DNA of 64,000 bases from Allacma fusca. Taxonomy: Eukaryota; Arthropoda; Collembola; Symphypleona; Sminthuridae. The notes under the pieces were generated by a model. That model searched no databases, was not told the origin of the DNA, and worked only from the letters and a program-made list of their open reading frames with translations. This document shows, piece by piece, positions 24,139-36,666 of the stretch (position 1 is the first letter of the stretch; the number at the start of each line of letters is the position of its first letter). The DNA is taken from contig OX359245.1 in the NCBI GenBank assembly GCA_947179485.1, forward strand, positions 2,771,001 through 2,835,000. The letters are read 5' to 3'. The position numbers and the translations under genes are program-made.

Positions 24139-26861
24139 ACTCATTCAATGGAAATCTTCGGTAATTTTTCAAATGTCAATTTTCTACATGGTTCTTGTAA
24201 CGGCATAACAAGCATCGAAATCAAAGAAAGAGTTCTAGAACAAAGTCGGCACTATTCGGTTCTTAAGAGTGTAGAAAACATGCCAAAACTGCTGCTCGTT
24301 TCGATAACGTACTTGACAAAACTCATTCCATTGAAATCTTCTGTAATTTTCCAAATGTTAATTTTCTACATGGTTCTTGTAACCGCATTGAGAACACCAA
24401 AATCGAAGAAAGTGTTCTACAACATCTTTCTTACAAATCTCTATTGAAGCAAGTTGAAAATGTGCCAAAACTGCTACTCCTTCCAAGAGCGCATTTGAAA
24501 AAACCCAAGCCTTGAAATCTTTCGTATGTTTTAAAACGAAGATTTTCAACATGGTTCTTGTAACGGCATAACAAACATCAAAATCGAAAATAGGGTTCTA
24601 GATCAAAGTCGGCACTAATCATTCCGTAAGAGTGTAGAAAACATACAAAAACTACTGCTGCTTCGACACTGTACTAGACAAAACTCATTCCTTTGAAATC
24701 TTCTGTAACTTTTCAAATGTCAATTTTCTACATGGTTCTTAAAACGGCATAACAAACATCAAAATAAAAAAAGGGTTTTAAAACCAAGTCGACACTAATC
24801 GGTTTGTAAGAGTGTAGAAAACATGCAGAACCTGCTGCTCCTTTCGAGACTGTACTAGACAAATCTCATTTCATTGAAATTTTCTGTAATTTTTCAAATG
24901 TCAATTTTCAACAAAGTTTTTGTAACGGCATGACAAACATCAAAACCGAAGAAAGGGTTCTAGTAAAAAGTCGGCACTAACCACTCGGGAAGAGTTTATC
25001 AAATATGCAAAAACTGCTGCTCCATTCGAGACTGCAGTAGACAAAACTCATTCAATGGAAATCTTCGGTAATTTTTCAAATGTCAATTTTCTACATGGTT
25101 CTTGTAACGGCATAACAAGCATCGAAATCAAAGAAAGAGTTCTAGAACAAAGTCGGCACTATTCGGTTCTTAAGAGTGTAGAAAACATGCCAAAACTGCT
25201 GCTCGTTTCGATAACGTACTTGACAAAACTCATTCCATTGAAATCTTCTGTAATTTTCCAAATGTTAATTTTCTACATGGTTCTTGTAACCGCATTGAGA
25301 ACACCAAAATCGAAGAAAGTGTTCTACAACATCTTTCTTACAAATCTCTATTGAAGCAAGTTGAAAATGTGCCAAAACTGCTACTCCTTCCAAGAGCGCA
25401 TTTGAAAAAACCCAAGCCTTGAAATCTTTCGTATGTTTTAAAACGAAGATTTTCAACATGGTTCTTGTAACGGCATAACAAACATCAAAATCGAAAATAG
25501 GGTTCTAGATCAAAGTCGGCACTAATCATTCCGTCAGAGTGTAGAAAACATACAAAAACTACTGCTGCTTCGAGACTGTACTAGACAAAACTCATTCCTT
25601 TGAAATCTTCTGTAACTTTTCAAATGTCAATTTTCTACATGGTTCTTAAAACGGCATAACAAACATCAAAATAAAAAAAGGGTTCTAAAACCAAGTCGAC
25701 ACTAATCGGTTTGTAAGAGTGTAGAAAACATGCAGAACCTGCTGCTCCTTTCGAGACTGTACTAGACAAATCTCATTTCATTGAAATTTTCTGTAATTTT
25801 TCAAATGTCAATTTTCAACAAAGTTTTTGTAACGGCATGACAAACATCAAAACCGAAGAAAGGGTTCTAGTAAAAAGTCGGCACTAACCACTCGGGAAGA
25901 GTTTATCAAATATGCAAAAACTGCTGCTCCATTCGAGACTGCACTAGACAAAACTCATTCAATGGAAATCTTCGGTAATTTTTCAAATGTCAATTTTCTA
26001 CATGGTTCTTGTAACGGCATAACAAGCATCGAAATCAAAGAAAGAGTTCTAGAACAAAGTCGGCACTATTCGGTTCTTAAGAGTGTAGAAAACATGCCAA
26101 AACTGCTGCTCGTTTCGATAACGTACTTGACAAAACTCATTCCATTGAAATCTTCTGTAATTTTCCAAATGTTAATTTTCTACATGGTTCTTGTAACCGC
26201 ATTGAGAACACCAAAATCGAAGAAAGTGTTCTACAACATCTTTCTTACAAATCTCTATTGAAGCAAGTTGAAAATGGGCCAAAACTGCAACTCTTTCCAA
26301 GAACGTATTTGAAAAAACCCAAGCCTTTGAAATCTTTCGAGTGTTTTGAAACGAAGATTTTCAACATGGTTCTTGTAACGGCCTGACAAACATCAAAATC
26401 GAAAATAGGGTTCTAGATCAAAGTCGGCACTAATCATTCCGTAAGAGTGTAGAAAACATACAAAAACTACTGCTGCTTCGAGACTGTACTAGACAAAACT
26501 CATTCCTTTGAAATCTTCTGTAACTTTTCAAATGTCAATTTTCTACATGGTTCTTAAAACGGCATAACAAACATCAAAATAAAAAAAAGGGTTCTAAATC
26601 CAAGTCGACACTAATCGGTTTGTAAGAGTGTAGAAAACACGCAGAACCTGCTGCTCCTTTCGAGACTGTACTAGACAAATCTCATTTCATTGAAATCTTC
26701 TGTAATTTTTCAAATGTCAATTTTCAACAAAGGTTTTGTAACGGCATGACAAATATCAAAACCGAAGAAAGGGTTCTAGTAAAAGGTCGGCACTAACCAC
26801 TCGGGAAGAGTTTATCAAATATGCAAAAACTGCTTCTCCATTCGAGACTGCACTAGACAAA
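24139..26861 (+). repeat. 15-monomer super-repeat, copy 1 (2,723 bp)
   Basis: Three pentamers start at 24139 (907 bp), 25046 (907 bp) and 25953 (909 bp). The first two carry a one-base deletion in C (AGCCTTGAAATC). The third lacks it, uses the GGGCC form of B, has an eight-base A run in D, and has an E with CAAAGGTTTTG and AAAAGGTCGGC. B in all three reads GAAAGTGTTCTAC. Small differences include GACTGCAGTAGAC before 25046. Confidence 0.85.
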
Positions 26862-29584
26862 ACTCATTCAATGAAAATCTTCGGTAATTTTTCAAATGTC
26901 AATTCTCTACATGGTTCTTGTAACGGCATAACAAGCATCGAAATCAAAGAAAGAGTTCTAGAACAAAGTCGGCACTATTCGGTTCTTAAGAGTGTAGAAA
27001 ACATGCCAAAACTGCTGCTCGTTTCGATAACGTACTTGACAAAACTCATTCCATTGAAATCTTCTGTAATTTTCCAAATGTTAATTTTCTACATGGTTCT
27101 TGTAACCGCATTGAGAACACCAAAATCGAAGAAAGTGTTCTACAACATCTTTCTTACAAATCTCTATTGAAGCAAGTTGAAAATGTGCCAAAACTGCTAC
27201 TCCTTCCAAGAGCGCATTTGAAAAAACCCAAGCCTTGAAATCTTTCGTATGTTTTAAAACGAAGATTTTCAACATGGTTCTTGTAACGGCATAACAAACA
27301 TCAAAATCGAAAATAGGGTTCTAGATCAAAGTCGGCACTAATCATTCCGTAAGAGTGTAGAAAACATACAAAAACTACTGCTGCTTCGAGACTGTACTAG
27401 ACAAAACTCATTCCTTTGAAATCTTCTGTAACTTTTCAAATGTCAATTTTCTACATGGTTCTTAAAACGGCATAACAAACATCAAAATAAAAAAAGGGTT
27501 CTAAAACCAAGTCGACACTAATCGGTTTGTAAGAGTGTAGAAAACATGCAGAACCTGCTGCTCCTTTCGAGACTGTACTAGACAAATCTCATTTCATTGA
27601 AATTTTCTGCAATTTTTCAAATGTCAATTTTCAACAAAGTTTTTGTAACGGCATGACAAACATCAAAACCGAAGAAAGGGTTCTAGTAAAAAGTCGGCAC
27701 TAACCACTCGGGAAGAGTTTATCAAATATGCAAAAACTGCTGCTCCATTCGAGACTGCACTAGACAAAACTCATTCAATGGAAATTTTCGGTAATTTTTC
27801 AAATGTCAATTTTCTACATGGTTCTTGTAACGGCATAACAAGCATCGAAATCAAAGAAAGAGTTCTAGAACAAAGTCGGCACTATTCGGTTCTTAAGAGT
27901 GTAGAAAACATGCCAAAACTGCTGCTCGTTTCGATAACGTACTTGACAAAACTCATTCCATTGAAATCTTCTGTAATTTTCCAAATGTTAATTTTCTACA
28001 TGGTTCTTGTAACCGCATTGAGAACACCAAAATCGAAGAAAGGGTTCTACAACATCTTTCTTACAAATCTCTATTGAAGCAAGTTGAAAATGTGCCAAAA
28101 CTGCTACTCCTTCCAAGAGCGCATTTGAAAAAACCCAAGCCTTGAAATCTTTCGTATGTTTTAAAACGAAGATTTTCAACATGGTTCTTGTAACGGCATA
28201 ACAAACATCAAAATCGAAAATAGGGTTCTAGATCAAAGTCGGCACTAATCATTCCGTAAGAGTGTAGAAAACGTACAAAAACTACTGCTGCTTCGAGACT
28301 GTACTAGACAAAACTCATTCCTTTGAAATCTTCTGTAACTTTTCAAATGTCAATTTTCTACATGGTTCTTAAAACGGCATAACAAACATCAAAATAAAAA
28401 AAGGGTTCTAAAACCAAGTCGACACTAATCGGTTTGTAAGAGTGTAGAAAACATGCAGAACCTGCTGCTCCTTTCGAGACTGTACTAGACAAATCTCATT
28501 TCATTGAAATTTTCTGTAATTTTTCAAATGTCAATTTTCAACAAAGTTTTTGTAACGGCATGACAAACATCAAAACCGAAGAAAGGGTTCTAGTAAAAAG
28601 TCGGCACTAACCACTCGGGAAGAGTTTATCAAATATGCAAAAACTGCTGCTCCATTCGAGACTGCACTAGACAAAACTCATTCAATGGAAATCTTCGGTA
28701 ATTTTTCAAATGTCAATTTTCTACATGGTTCTTGTAACGGCATAACAAGCATCGAAATCAAAGAAAGAGTTCTAGAACAAAGTAGGCACTATTCGGTTCT
28801 TAAGAGTGTAGAAAACATGCCAAAACTGCTGCTCGTTTCGATAACGTACTTGACAAAACTCATTCCATTGAAATCTTCTGTAATTTTCCAAATGTTAATT
28901 TTCTACATGGTTCTTGTAACCGCATTGAGAACACCAAAATCGAAGAAAGGGTTCTACAACATCTTTCTTACAAATCTCTATTGAAGCAAGTTGAAAATGG
29001 GCCAAAACTGCAACTCTTTCCAAGAACGTATTTGAAAAAACCCAAGCCTTTGAAATCTTTCGAGTGTTTTGAAACGAAGATTTTCAACATGGTTCTTGTA
29101 ACGGCCTGACAAACATCAAAATCGAAAATAGGGTTCTAGATCAAAGTCGGCACTAATCATTCCGTAAGAGTGTAGAAAACATACAAAAACTACTGCTGCT
29201 TCGAGACTGTACTAGACAAAACTCATTCCTTTGAAATCTTCTGTAACTTTTCAAATGTCAATTTTCTACATGGTTCTTAAAACGGCATAACAAACATCAA
29301 AATAAAAAAAAGGGTTCTAAATCCAAGTCGACACTAATCGGTTTGTAAGAGTGTAGAAAACACGCAGAACCTGCTGCTCCTTTCGAGACTGTACTAGACA
29401 AATCTCATTTCATTGAAATCTTCTGTAATTTTTCAAATGTCAATTTTCAACAAAGGTTTTGTAACGGCATGACAAATATCAAAACCGAAGAAAGGGTTCT
29501 AGTAAAAGGTCGGCACTAACTACTCGGGAAGAGTTTATCAAATATGCAAAAACTGCTGCTCCATTCGAGACTGCACTAGACAAA
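26862..29584 (+). repeat. 15-monomer super-repeat, copy 2 (2,723 bp)
   Basis: Three pentamers start at 26862, 27769 and 28676, with lengths 907, 907 and 909 bp in the same order as the preceding copy. The AGCCTTGAAATC deletion is again in the first two, and the CAAAGGTTTTG / AAAAGGTCGGC E monomer again closes the third. B reverts to GAAAGGGTTC in the second and third HORs, so the two copies have begun to diverge. The first A starts ATGAAAATC. Confidence 0.85.
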
Positions 29585-30855
29585 ACTCATTCAATGCAAA
29601 TCTTCGGTAATTTTTCAAATGTCAATTTTCTACATGGTTCTTGTAACGGCATAACAAGCATCGAAATCAAAGAAAGAGTTCTAGAACAAAGTCGGCACTA
29701 TTCGGTTCTTAAGAGTGTAGAAAACATGCCAAAACTGCTGCTCGTTTCGATAACGTACTTGACAAAACTCATTCCATTGAAATCTTCTGTAATTTTCCAA
29801 ATGTTAATTTTCTACATGGTTCTTGTAACCGCATTGAGAACACCAAAATCGAAGAAAGGGTTCTACAACATCTTTCTTACAAATCTCTATTAGAGCAAGT
29901 TGAAAATGGGCCAAAACTGCAACTCTTTCCAAGACCGTATTTGAAAAAACCCAAGCCTTTTAAATCTTTCGAGTGTTTTGAAACGAAGATTTTCAACATG
30001 GTTCTTGTAACGGCATGACAAACATCAAAATCGAAAATAGGGTTCTAGATCAAAGTCGGCACTAATCATTCCGTAAGAGTGTAGAAAACATACAAAAACT
30101 ACTGCTGCTTAGAGACTGTACTAGACAAAACTCATTCCTTTGAAATCTTCTGTAACTTTTCAAATGTCAATTTTCTACATGGTTCTTAAAACGGCATAAC
30201 AAACATCAAAATAAAAAAAAGGGTTCTAAATCCAAGTCGACACTAATCGGTTTGTAAGAGTGTAGAAAACATGCAGAACCTGCTGCTCCTTTCGACACTG
30301 TACTAGACAAATCTCATTTCATTGAAATCTTCTGTAATTTTTCAAATGTCAATTTTCAACAAAGTTTTTGTAACGGCATGACAAATATCAAAACCGAAGA
30401 AAGGGTTCTAGTAAAAAGTCGGCCCTAACCACTCGGTAAGAGTGTATCAAATATGAAAAAACTGCTGCTCCATTCGAGACTGTACTAGACAAAACTCATT
30501 CCTTTGAAATCTTCTGTAACTTTTCAAATGTCAATTTTCTACATGGTTCTTAAAACAGCATAACAATTATCAAAATAAAAAAAGGGTTCTAAAACCAAGT
30601 CGACACTAATCGGTTTGTAAGAGTGTAGAAACCATGCAGAACCTGCTGCTCCTTTCGAGACTGTACTAGACAAATCTCATTTCATTGTAATTTTCTGTAA
30701 TTTTTCAAATGTCAATTTTCAACAAAGTTTTTGTAACGGCATGACAAATATCAAAACCGAAGAAAGGGTTCTAGTAAAAAGTCGGCCCTAACCACTCGGT
30801 AAGTGTGTATCAAATATGCAAAACTGCTGCTCCATTCGAGACTGTACTATACAAA
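29585..30855 (+). repeat. Seven-monomer HOR A-B-C-D-E-D-E (1,271 bp)
   Basis: The additional D-E pair lies at about 30494-30855. The first D has the TTCGACACTG end and TTCTAAATCC. The first E has ATATGAAAAAACTGC. The second D is the AACAGCATAACAATTATC variant. The last E has a base deletion giving ATATGCAAAACTGC. Markers in B and C are CCAAGACCGTATTTG, CCTTTTAAATC and TGCTTAGAGACTG. A starts ATGCAAATC. Confidence 0.86.
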
Positions 30856-32126
30856 ACACAATCAATGGAAATCTTCGGGAATTTTTCAAATGTCAATTCT
30901 CTACATGGTTCTTGTAACGGCATAACACGCATCAAAATCAAAGAAAGAGTTCTAGAACAAAGTCGGCACCATTCGGTTCTTAAGAGTGTAGAAAACATGC
31001 CAAAACTGCTGCTCGTTTCGATAACGTACTTGACAAAACTCATTCCATTGAAATCTTCTGTAATTTTCCAAATGTTAATTTTCTACATGGTTCTTGTAAC
31101 CGCATTGAGAACACCAAAATCGAAGAAAGGGTTCTACAACATCTTTCTTACAAATCTCTATTAGAGCAAGTTGAAAATGGGCCAAAACTGCAACTCTTTC
31201 CAAGACCGTATTTGAAAAAACCCAAGCCTTTTAAATCTTTCGAGTGTTTTGAAACGAAGATTTTCAACATGGTTCTTGTAACGGCATGACAAACATCAAA
31301 ATCGAAAATAGGGTTCTAGATCAAAGTCGGCACTAATCATTCCGTAAGAGTGTAGAAAACATACAAAAACTACTGCTGCTTAGAGACTGTACTAGACAAA
31401 ACTCATTCCTTTGAAATCTTCTGTAACTTTTCAAATGTCAATTTTCTACATGGTTCTTAAAACGGCATAACAAACATCAAAATAAAAAAAAGGGTTCTAA
31501 ATCCAAGTCGACACTAATCGGTTTGTAAGAGTGTAGAAAACATGCAGAACCTGCTGCTCCTTTCGACACTGTACTAGACAAATCTCATTTCATTGAAATC
31601 TTCTGTAATTTTTCAAATGTCAATTTTCAACAAAGTTTTTGTAACGGCATGACAAATATCAAAACCGAAGAAAGGGTTCTAGTAAAAAGTCGGCCCTAAC
31701 CACTCGGTAAGAGTGTATCAAATATGAAAAAACTGCTGCTCCATTCGAGACTGTACTAGACAAAACTCATTCCTTTGAAATCTTCTGTAACTTTTCAAAT
31801 GTCAATTTTCTACATGGTTCTTAAAACAGCATAACAATTATCAAAATAAAAAAAGGGTTCTAAAACCAAGTCGACACTAATCGGTTTGTAAGAGTGTAGA
31901 AACCATGCAGAACCTGCTGCTCCTTTCGAGACTGTACTAGACAAATCTCATTTCATTGTAATTTTCTGTAATTTTTCAAATGTCAATTTTCAACAAAGTT
32001 TTTGTAACGGCATGACAAATATCAAAACCGAAGAAAGGGTTCTAGTAAAAAGTCGGCCCTAACCACTCGGTAAGAGTGTATCAAATATGCAAAACTGCTG
32101 CTCCATTCGAGACTGTACTATACAAA
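30856..32126 (+). repeat. Seven-monomer HOR A-B-C-D-E-D-E (1,271 bp)
   Basis: From B onward this is almost the same as the preceding heptamer, sharing CCAAGACCG, CCTTTTAAATC and TGCTTAGAGACTG. The A monomer belongs to another class, with TATACAAAACACAATCAATGG at its start, TTCGGGAATTTTTC, and the TTCTCTACATGG and CGCATCAAAATC markers. The two heptamers were therefore amplified together, while the A monomer has a separate history. Confidence 0.86.
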
Positions 32127-33034
32127 ACACAATCAATGGAAATCTTCGGGAATTTTTCAAATGTCAATTCTCTACATGGTTCTTGTAACGGCATAACACG
32201 CATCAAAATCAAAGAAAGAGTTCTAGAACAAAGTCGGCACCATTCGGTTCTTAAGAGTGTAGAAAACATGCCAAAACTGCTGCTCGTTTCGATAACGTAC
32301 TTGACAAAACTCATTCCATTGAAATCTTCTGTAATTTTCCAAATGTTAATTTTCTACATGGTTCTTAAAACGGCATAACAAACATCAAAATAAAAAAAAG
32401 GGTTCTAAATCCAAGTCGACACTAATCGGTTTGTAAGAGTGTAGAAAACATGCAGAACCTGCTGCTCCTTTCGACACTGTACTAGACAAATCTCATTTCA
32501 TTGAAATCTTCTGTAATTTTTCAAATGTCAATTTTCAACAAAGTTTTTGTAACGGCATGACAAATATCAAAACCGAAGAAAGGGTTCTAGCAAAAAGTCG
32601 GCCCTAACCACTCGGTAAGAGTGTATCAAATATGAAAAAACTGCTGCTCCATTCGAGACTGTACTAGACAAAACTCATTCCTTTGAAATCTTCTGTAACT
32701 TTTCAAATGTCAATTTTCTACATGGTTCTTAAAACAGCATAACAATTATCAAAATAAAAAAAGGGTTCTAAAACCAAGTCGACACTAATCGGTTTGTAAG
32801 AGTGTAGAAACCATGCAGAACCTGCTGCTCCTTTCGAGACTGTACTAGACAAATCTCATTTCATTGTAATTTTCTGTAATTTTTCAAATGTCAATTTTCA
32901 ACAAAGTTTTTGTAACGGCATGACAAATATCAAAACCGAAGAAAGGGTTCTAGTAAAAAGTCGGCCCTAACCACTCGGTAAGAGTGTATCAAATATGCAA
33001 AACTGCTGCTCCATTCGAGACTGTACTATACAAA
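32127..33034 (+). repeat. Rebuilt pentamer A-B/D-E-D-E (908 bp)
   Basis: The length is that of a normal HOR but the composition is not: A (32127-32308), a B/D hybrid (32309-32490), then E, D and E. It is what a heptamer becomes after losing exactly two monomer lengths between B and the first D. C is missing altogether. Length alone would not reveal this. Confidence 0.88.
32309..32490 (+). repeat. B/D hybrid monomer, copy 1 (182 bp)
   Basis: The first 39 bases are B (TTCCATTG, TTTTCCAAATGTTAA) and from base 59 the sequence is D (TTCTTAAAACGGC, A run, GTCGAC). The exchange lies in the shared tract of bases 40-58, which includes ATTTTCTACATGGTTCTT. The reading frame that crosses A and B elsewhere stops here after 100 codons because of the switch. 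Confidence 0.88.
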
Positions 33035-33942
33035 ACACAATCAATGGAAATCTTCGGGAATTTTTCAAATGTCAATTCTCTACATGGTTCTTGTAACGGC
33101 ATAACACGCATCAAAATCAAAGAAAGAGTTATAGAACAAAGTCGGCACCATTCGGTTCTTAAGAGTGTAGAAAACATGCCAAAACTGCTGCTCGTTTCGA
33201 TAACGTACTTGACAAAACTCATTCCATTGAAATCTTCTGTAATTTTCCAAATGTTAATTTTCTACATGGTTCTTAAAACGGCATAACAAACATCAAAATA
33301 AAAAAAAGGGTTCTAAATCCAAGTCGACACTAATCGGTTTGTAAGAGTGTAGAAAACATGCAGAACCTGCTGCTCCTTTCGACACTGTACTAGACAAATC
33401 TCATTTCATTGAAATCTTCTGTAATTTTTCAAATGTCAATTTTCAACAAAGTTTTTGTAACGGCATGACAAATATCAAAACCGAAGAAAGGGTTCTAGTA
33501 AAAAGTCGGCCCTAACCACTCGGTAAGAGTGTATCAAATATGAAAAAACTGCTGCTCCATTCGAGACTGTACTAGACAAAACTCATTCCTTTGAAATCTT
33601 CTGTAACTTTTCAAATGTCAATTTTCTACATGGTTCTTAAAACAGCATAACAATTATCAAAATAAAAAAAGGGTTCTAAAACCAAGTCGACACTAATCGG
33701 TTTGTAAGAGTGTAGAAACCATGCAGATTCTGCTGCTCCTTTCGAGACTGTACTAGACAAATCTCATTTCATTGTAATTTTCTGTAATTTTTCAAATGTC
33801 AATTTTCAACAAAGTTTTTGTAACGGCATGACAAATATCAAAACCGAAGAAAGGGTTCTAGTAAAAAGTCGGCCCTAACCACTCGGTAAGAGTGTATCAA
33901 ATATGCAAAACTGCTGCTCCATTCGAGACTGTACTATACAAA
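33035..33942 (+). repeat. Rebuilt pentamer A-B/D-E-D-E, second copy (908 bp)
   Basis: Tandem copy of the preceding unit with the same hybrid at 33217-33398. Private changes are GAGTTATAGAAC in A (near 33131), which breaks the A-specific palindrome, and CAGATTCTGC in the second D near 33726. The next HOR has a normal B and C. Confidence 0.87.
33217..33398 (+). repeat. B/D hybrid monomer, copy 2 (182 bp)
   Basis: Same junction as the hybrid at 32309-32490, exactly 908 bases downstream. One exchange followed by duplication of the whole HOR explains both copies more simply than two independent exchanges. Confidence 0.87.
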
Positions 33943-34850
33943 ACACAATCAATGGAAATCTTCGGGAATTTTTCAAATGTCAATTCTCTACATGGTTCTT
34001 GTAACGGCATAACACGCATCAAAATCAAAGAAAGAGTTGTAGAACAAAGTCGGCACCATTCGGTTCTTAAGAGTGTAGAAAACACGCCAAAACTGCTGCT
34101 CGTTTCGATAACGTACTTGACAAAACTCATTCCATTGAAATCTTCTGTAATTTTCCAAATGTTAATTTTCTACATGGTTCTTGTAACCGCATTGAGAACA
34201 CCAAAATCGAAGAAAGGGTTCTACAACATCTTTCTTACAAATCTCTATTGAAACAAGTTGAAAATGTGCCAAAACTGCTACTCCTTCCAAGAGTGCATTT
34301 GAAAAAACCCAAGCCTTTGAAATCTTTCGTATGTTTTAAAACGAAGATTTTCAACATGGTTCTTGTAACGGCATGACAAACATCAAAATCGAAAATAGGG
34401 TTCTAGATCAAAGTCGGCACTAATCATTCCGTAAGAGTGTAGAAAACATACAAAAACTACTGCTGCTTCGAGACTGTACTAGACAAAACTCATTCCTTTG
34501 AAATCTTCTGTAACTTTTCAAATGTCAATTTTCTACATGGTTCTTAAAACGGCATAACAAACATCAAAATAAAAAAAGGGTTCTAAAACCAAGTCGACAC
34601 TAATCGGTTTGTAAGAGTGTAGAAAACATGCAGAACCTGCTGCTCCTTTCGAGACTGTACGAGACAAATCTCATTTCATTGAAATCTTCTGTAATTTTTC
34701 AAATGTCAATTTTCAACAAAGTTTTTGTAACGGCATGACAAATATCAAAACCGAAGAAAGGGTTCTAGTAAAAAGTCGGCCCTAACCACTCGGTAAGAGT
34801 GTATCAAATATGCAAAAACTGCTGCTCCATTCGAGACTGTACTATACAAA
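33943..34850 (+). repeat. Pentamer HOR A-B-C-D-E (908 bp)
   Basis: Canonical composition. A is of the TTCGGGAATTTTTC class and carries GAGTTGTAGAAC (break of the palindrome) and AACACGCC in place of AACATGCC. B has TTGAAACAAG and AGAGTGCATTTG. D ends GACTGTACGAGAC, a marker shared with the HORs that follow. Confidence 0.85.
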
Positions 34851-36666
34851 ACACAATCAATGGAAATCTTCGGTAATTTTTCAAATGTCAATTCTCTACA
34901 TGGTTCTTGTAACGGCATAACACGCATCAAAATCAAAGAAAGAGTTCTAGAACAAAGTCGGCACCATTCGGTTCTTAAGAGTGTAGAAAACATGCCAAAA
35001 CTGCTGCTCGTTTCGATAACGTACTTGACAAAACTCATTCCATTGAAATCTTCTGTAATTTTCCAAATGTTAATTTTCTACATGGTTCTTGTAACCACAT
35101 TGAGAACACCAAAATCGAAGAAAGGGTTCTACAACATCTTTCTTACAAATCTCTATTGAAGCAAGTTGAAAATGTGCCAAAACTGCTACTCCTTCCAAGA
35201 GCGCATTTGAAAAAACCCAAGCCTTTGAAATCTTTCGTATGTTTTAAAACGAAGATTTTCAACATGGTTCTTGTAACGGCATGACAAACATCAAAATCGA
35301 AAATAGGGTTCTAGATCAAAGTCGGCACTAATCATTCCGTAAGAGTGTAGAAAACATACAAAAACTACTGCTGCTTCGAGACTGTACTAGACAAAACTCA
35401 TTCCTTTGAAATCTTCTGTAACTTTTCAAATGTCAATTTTCTACATGGTTCTTAAAACAGCATAACAAACATCAAAATAAAAAAAGGGTTCTAAAACCAA
35501 GTCGACACTAATCGGTTTGTAAGAGTGTAGAAAACATGCAGAACCTGCTGCTCCTTTCGAGACTGTACGAGACAAATCTCATTTCATTGAAATCTTCTGT
35601 AATTTTTCAAATGTCAATTTTCAACAAAGTTTTTGTAACGGCATGACAAATATCAAAACCGAAGAAAGGGTTCTAGTAAAAAGTCGGCCCTAACCACTCG
35701 GTAAGAGTGTATCAAATATGCAAAAACTGCTGCTCCATTCGAGACTGTACTATACAAAACACAATCAATGGAAATCTTCGGTAATTTTTCAAATGTCAAT
35801 TCTCTACATGGTTCTTGTAACGGCATAACACGCATCAAAATCAAAGAAAGAGTTCTAGAACAAAGTCGGCACCATTCGGTTCTTAAGAGTGTAGAAAACA
35901 TGCCAAAACTGCTGCTCGTTTCGATAACGTACTTGACAAAACTCATTCCATTGAAATCTTCTGTAATTTTCCAAATGTTAATTTTCTACATGGTTCTTGT
36001 AACCACATTGAGAACACCAAAATCGAAGAAAGGGTTCTACAACATCTTTCTTACAAATCTCTATTGAAGCAAGTTGAAAATGTGCCAAAACTGCTACTCC
36101 TTCCAAGAGCGCATTTGAAAAAACCCAAGCCTTTGAAATCTTTCGTATGTTTTAAAACGAAGATTTTCAACATGGTTCTTGTAACGGCATGACAAACATC
36201 AAAATCGAAAATAGGGTTCTAGATCAAAGTCGGCACTAATCATTCCGTAAGAGTGTAGAAAACATACAAAAACTACTGCTGCTTCGAGACTGTACTAGAC
36301 AAAACTCATTCCTTTGAAATCTTCTGTAACTTTTCAAATGTCAATTTTCTACATGGTTCTTAAAACAGCATAACAAACATCAAAATAAAAAAAGGGTTCT
36401 AAAACCAAGTCGACACTAATCGGTTTGTAAGAGTGTAGAAAACATGCAGAACCTGCTGCTCCTTTCGAGACTGTACGAGACAAATCTCATTTCATTGAAA
36501 TCTTCTGTAATTTTTCAAATGTCAATTTTCAACAAAGTTTTTGTAACGGCATGACAAATATCAAAACCGAAGAAAGGGTTCTAGTAAAAAGTCGGCCCTA
36601 ACCACTCGGTAAGAGTGTATCAAATATGCAAAAACTGCTGCTCCATTCGAGACTGTACTATACAAA
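34851..36666 (+). repeat. Two near-identical pentamer HORs
   Basis: HORs start at 34851 and 35759. Both have ACACAATCAATGG at the start of A, GTAACCACATTGAG in B and GACTGTACGAGAC at the end of D. The same three markers appear in the heptamer at 37939, and the first two in the heptamer at 36667, so this lineage exists in both five- and seven-monomer forms. Confidence 0.86.

Noticed and set aside
24139..29584. LTR retrotransposon inferred from kilobase-scale direct repeats
   Set aside because: The direct repeats are super-repeats of the same satellite monomers. There is no internal coding domain, primer-binding site or unique sequence between them.
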